Origin: Hyphomicrobiales bacterium
GTDB taxonomy: Bacteria; Pseudomonadota; Alphaproteobacteria; Rhizobiales; Rhizobiaceae
Length of the DNA: 64,000 nt
Assembly (NCBI GenBank): GCA_900471525.1
Contig: UCEZ01000032.1
Location: forward strand, 81,195-145,194
Direction of reading: 5' to 3'
Under the pieces are notes generated by a model, which did not search any database, was not told where the DNA came from, and saw nothing but the letters and a program-made list of their open reading frames with translations. Each line of letters begins with the position of its first letter. The stretch's first letter is position 1. Below, piece by piece: positions 61,987 through 64,000 of this stretch. Both the position numbers and the translations under genes were made by a program.

Positions 61987-62867
61987 TGGCAGAGCCGTTT
62001 GCAGCCGGGGCTTCGAACCGCGTTTCGATCGTCGAGATGGCGCCGCGGGACGGGCTCCAGAACGAAAAAGTCCTGATCGACACGCAGGCGAAGATCCGGC
62101 TGGTCGACCTGCTGTCTGCCTGCGGTTTCGAGCGCATCGAAGTGACCAGCTTCGTCAGCCCGAAATGGGTGCCGCAGCTTGCCGACGCGGCCGACGTCAT
62201 GGCCGGAATCGCCCGCAGGCCCGGCGTGCGCTATGCAGTCCTGACGCCCAACATGAAAGGGTTTGACGCGGCGCTCGCGGCCAAGGCGGACGAGGTGGCG
62301 ATCTTTGCCTCAGCGTCCGAAGGGTTTTCTCAGCACAATATCAATTGCTCGATCACCGAAAGCATCGAGCGATTCCGGCCGGTGGTAGAGGCGGCCCGGG
62401 AACAGGGCATTCCGGTGCGCGGCTATGTGAGCTGCGTGGTGGAATGCCCCTATGACGGCGCCGTCGCGCCTGAAAGTGCTGCCTACGTCGCCGAACGGCT
62501 GAAGGATCTTGGCTGTTACGAAATCAGCCTCGGCGATACGATCGGCCGGGGGACGCCGGAGGCTGTGGACAAGATGTTGTCGGCGGTGCTGGCGACCGTG
62601 CCCGCCACCAAGCTGGCCGGGCATTTCCACGATACCTCAGGCCGGGCGCTCGCCAATATCGGCGTAGCGCTCGAACGGGGCATAAGGGTCTTCGACGCGT
62701 CGGTCGGCGGGCTCGGCGGGTGTCCCTATGCGCCGGGCACCAAGGGCAATGTCGATACGCTGCTGGTCGATCGGTATCTGAAGGCACGTGGCTTCGAGAC
62801 AGGCCTTGGCGAGGAAGCGCTTGAGCAGGCTTCGGTGTTTGCGCGCAGCTTGAGGAGTTCCACATGA
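61986..62867 (+). CDS. liuE: Hydroxymethylglutaryl-CoA lyase
   Basis: A 293-residue TIM-barrel lyase splitting HMG-CoA to acetyl-CoA and acetoacetate. It contains IVEMAPRDGLQNEK (metal and catalytic Asp/Arg), VTSFVSPKWVPQLADA, the HFHDTSGRALAN metal-binding pair of His and the catalytic Cys loop GGLGGCPYAPGTKGN. GAGGAGG precedes the ATG at 61986. It overlaps liuD by one base and the following hydratase gene by four. Confidence 0.95.
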   Translation: MAEPFAAGASNRVSIVEMAPRDGLQNEKVLIDTQAKIRLVDLLSACGFERIEVTSFVSPKWVPQLADAADVMAGIARRPGVRYAVLTPNMKGFDAALAAKADEVAIFASASEGFSQHNINCSITESIERFRPVVEAAREQGIPVRGYVSCVVECPYDGAVAPESAAYVAERLKDLGCYEISLGDTIGRGTPEAVDKMLSAVLATVPATKLAGHFHDTSGRALANIGVALERGIRVFDASVGGLGGCPYAPGTKGNVDTLLVDRYLKARGFETGLGEEALEQASVFARSLRSST

Positions 62868-63655
62868 CATTCGAGACGATCCGTCTGTTCGTCGATGACC
62901 GGGGCGTGGCGCGTGTAACGCTTGCGCGGCCGGACAAGCACAATGCGCTGTCGAGCATCATGATCGACGAACTGACCGACGTGGCGATGGAGTTGAGCGT
63001 CGATACGGTGGTGCGCGTGGTCGAACTGGTGGCAGAGGGCGAAAGCTTCTGCGCTGGCGGCGATCTCGGCTGGATGAAGGCGCAGGTCGATGCAGACCGG
63101 GCAACGCGGATGGCGGAGGCGCGTCGTCTGGCGCGGATGTTCAAGGCCCTGAACGATCTGGAAAAACCCGTCATTGCCCGGGTTCATGGCAATGCCTTTG
63201 GCGGCGGTATCGGGCTCATCGCCGTCGCCGACGTTGCGATCGGGGCCGATACTGCGAAATTCGGGCTGACGGAGACGCGGCTCGGGCTGATCCCGGCCAC
63301 CATCAGCCCCTATGTCGTGGCCCGCATCGGCGAGGGCCAGGCGCGGCCGCTGTTCATGTCCGGCAGGATCATCGAGGCGCAGGAGGCGCAGGCGGCCGGA
63401 TTGCTGACGCGCGTCGTGCCGATGGAAATGCTCGACAAGGCGGTGGAAGCGGAGATCAAGCCTTATCTGCAGGTTGCGCCGGGTGCTGTCGGACGCTCGA
63501 AGGCCTTGGCACGGTCGCTGGGAATGCCGATCACTGACACTGTCATCGAGGCGACGATCGAGCGCCTGGCCGATACCTGGGAGACGGCAGAGGCACGGGA
63601 GGGCATCTCGGCGTTTCTGGAGAAGCGGGAGCCTTGGTGGCGCAAACCGGTTTAA
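62864..63655 (+). CDS. liuC: Methylglutaconyl-CoA hydratase (enoyl-CoA hydratase family)
   Basis: A 263-residue crotonase family member hydrating 3-methylglutaconyl-CoA to HMG-CoA. Oxyanion segments ESFCAGGDLGWMKAQ and GNAFGGGIGLIAVADVAIG; the catalytic Glu is in KFGLTETRLGLIPATISPYV. The first Glu of classical crotonases is absent (GGGIGL), usual for this subgroup. The ATG overlaps the lyase stop by four bases. With it the five-enzyme route from isovaleryl-CoA to acetoacetate is complete. Confidence 0.9.
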   Translation: MTFETIRLFVDDRGVARVTLARPDKHNALSSIMIDELTDVAMELSVDTVVRVVELVAEGESFCAGGDLGWMKAQVDADRATRMAEARRLARMFKALNDLEKPVIARVHGNAFGGGIGLIAVADVAIGADTAKFGLTETRLGLIPATISPYVVARIGEGQARPLFMSGRIIEAQEAQAAGLLTRVVPMEMLDKAVEAEIKPYLQVAPGAVGRSKALARSLGMPITDTVIEATIERLADTWETAEAREGISAFLEKREPWWRKPV

Positions 63656-63733
63656 TCGCGCTCTGCGCTTGAAATGCGCATGGTTTGAGCATATTTTGAT
63701 ACTGTCTTTATCAAGATGTGTTAGGAATGTGCC

Positions 63734-64000
63734 ATGACAGCTTTGAGCTTCGATACGACGGCAAGCCGGTTTGGGGATGGTCAGTCGCCGTTCCTGTCGG
63801 CGGAGCGGGTCTCGAAACAGCTCGGCGTCACGCTCTCCGAGCTTGCCCGGCTGATCGGTGTCGCCCGCAATACGCTGACGGCGAAATCAGGGGCGCGCAA
63901 GGTGGACCATGCCTTGAGCCATGTCGTGCGCATCCTTGCCATGGCCAGCGAAATGGCCGGCGACGAAAACCGCGCGACCATCTGGTTCAAGCATCAGCCG
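63734..64000 (+). CDS. Xre/MbcA/ParS-type antitoxin (partial, runs off the window)
   Basis: The frame opens at ATG 63734 and stays open for 89 codons to the window end. It reads SAERVSKQLGVTLSELARLIGVARNTL, a small helix-turn-helix, followed by VVRILAMASEMAGDENRATIWFKHQP, the start of the toxin-binding (DUF2384) domain of RES-Xre toxin-antitoxin pairs. The RES toxin gene is expected just to the right. The 78-base gap after liuC is AT-richer (TTTTGATACTG at 63694-63704) and likely holds its promoter. Confidence 0.75.
   Translation, partial: MTALSFDTTASRFGDGQSPFLSAERVSKQLGVTLSELARLIGVARNTLTAKSGARKVDHALSHVVRILAMASEMAGDENRATIWFKHQP

Noticed and set aside
1..64000. tRNA, rRNA, CRISPR, IS or prophage genes
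   Set aside because: No cloverleaf with conserved T-loop, no regular short repeats with spacers, and no transposase, integrase or phage structural protein was recognised on either strand.

Overview
The window looks like a chromosome or large-replicon segment of a Rhizobiaceae-type alphaproteobacterium. The reasons are GC-rich codon use, many ABC transporters of the branched-chain amino acid (HAAT) type coupled to catabolic genes, a RIME-like double-palindrome repeat (about 49.22-49.37 kb), a second palindromic repeat (54.4 kb), and the gcl-hyi-glxR-glycerate kinase and leucine-degradation gene orders familiar from rhizobia. Genus and species cannot be read from the sequence alone. No rRNA, tRNA, CRISPR array, IS element or prophage was seen.

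Layout. 0-6.7 kb: an amide/urea uptake and hydrolysis operon (urtB-like permease, fused urtC-urtD, urtE-like ATPase, a 50-residue protein, an amidase-signature hydrolase) ending in an AmiC-like amide sensor and an AmiR-like ANTAR antiterminator. 6.8-17.7 kb: a LacI-type repressor divergent from a ten-gene operon made of a complete HAAT importer plus GST (LigF-like), intradiol dioxygenase, SDR, beta-keto acid cleavage enzyme, quinone-oxidoreductase-like MDR protein and cupin. Three copies of one LacI-type palindrome lie in the shared intergenic region. 18.2-28.7 kb: a mechanosensitive channel with a cyclic-nucleotide-binding domain, an HlyD / double ABC-2 permease / HlyD exporter without an ATPase gene, an AraC regulator and a large winged-helix-NTPase-repeat regulator. 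28.9-35.5 kb: redox and electrophile-response genes (LLM flavoprotein, pirin, DoxX, azoreductase, aldo/keto reductase with divergent LysR, F420-type reductase-like protein, Rrf2). 35.8-42.8 kb: a six-gene CoA-dependent catabolic operon. 43.1-48.0 kb: a second AraC paralogue, three small proteins, a FixJ-like two-component system and a probable small RNA. 48.2-54.4 kb: IclR regulator and the glyoxylate-to-glycerate operon. 54.7-56.4 kb: DUF4174-like protein and HI0933-type flavoprotein. 56.7-63.7 kb: leucine/isovalerate degradation operon. 63.7 kb to the end: start of an Xre/MbcA/ParS-type antitoxin gene.

How it fits together. Most of the window is import plus catabolism, each block with its own local regulator: AmiC/AmiR for amides, LacI for an unidentified probably aromatic substrate, IclR for glyoxylate, Rrf2 perhaps for the acyl-CoA operon. 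The most unusual signal is on the minus strand at 47.9-48.0 kb. Four consecutive hairpins present C-rich, anti-Shine-Dalgarno loops and are followed by a hairpin with a U-run. A 14-bp inverted-repeat box near its presumed promoter recurs upstream of the neighbouring histidine kinase and of a 75-residue protein gene, suggesting a small two-component regulon that includes an sRNA.
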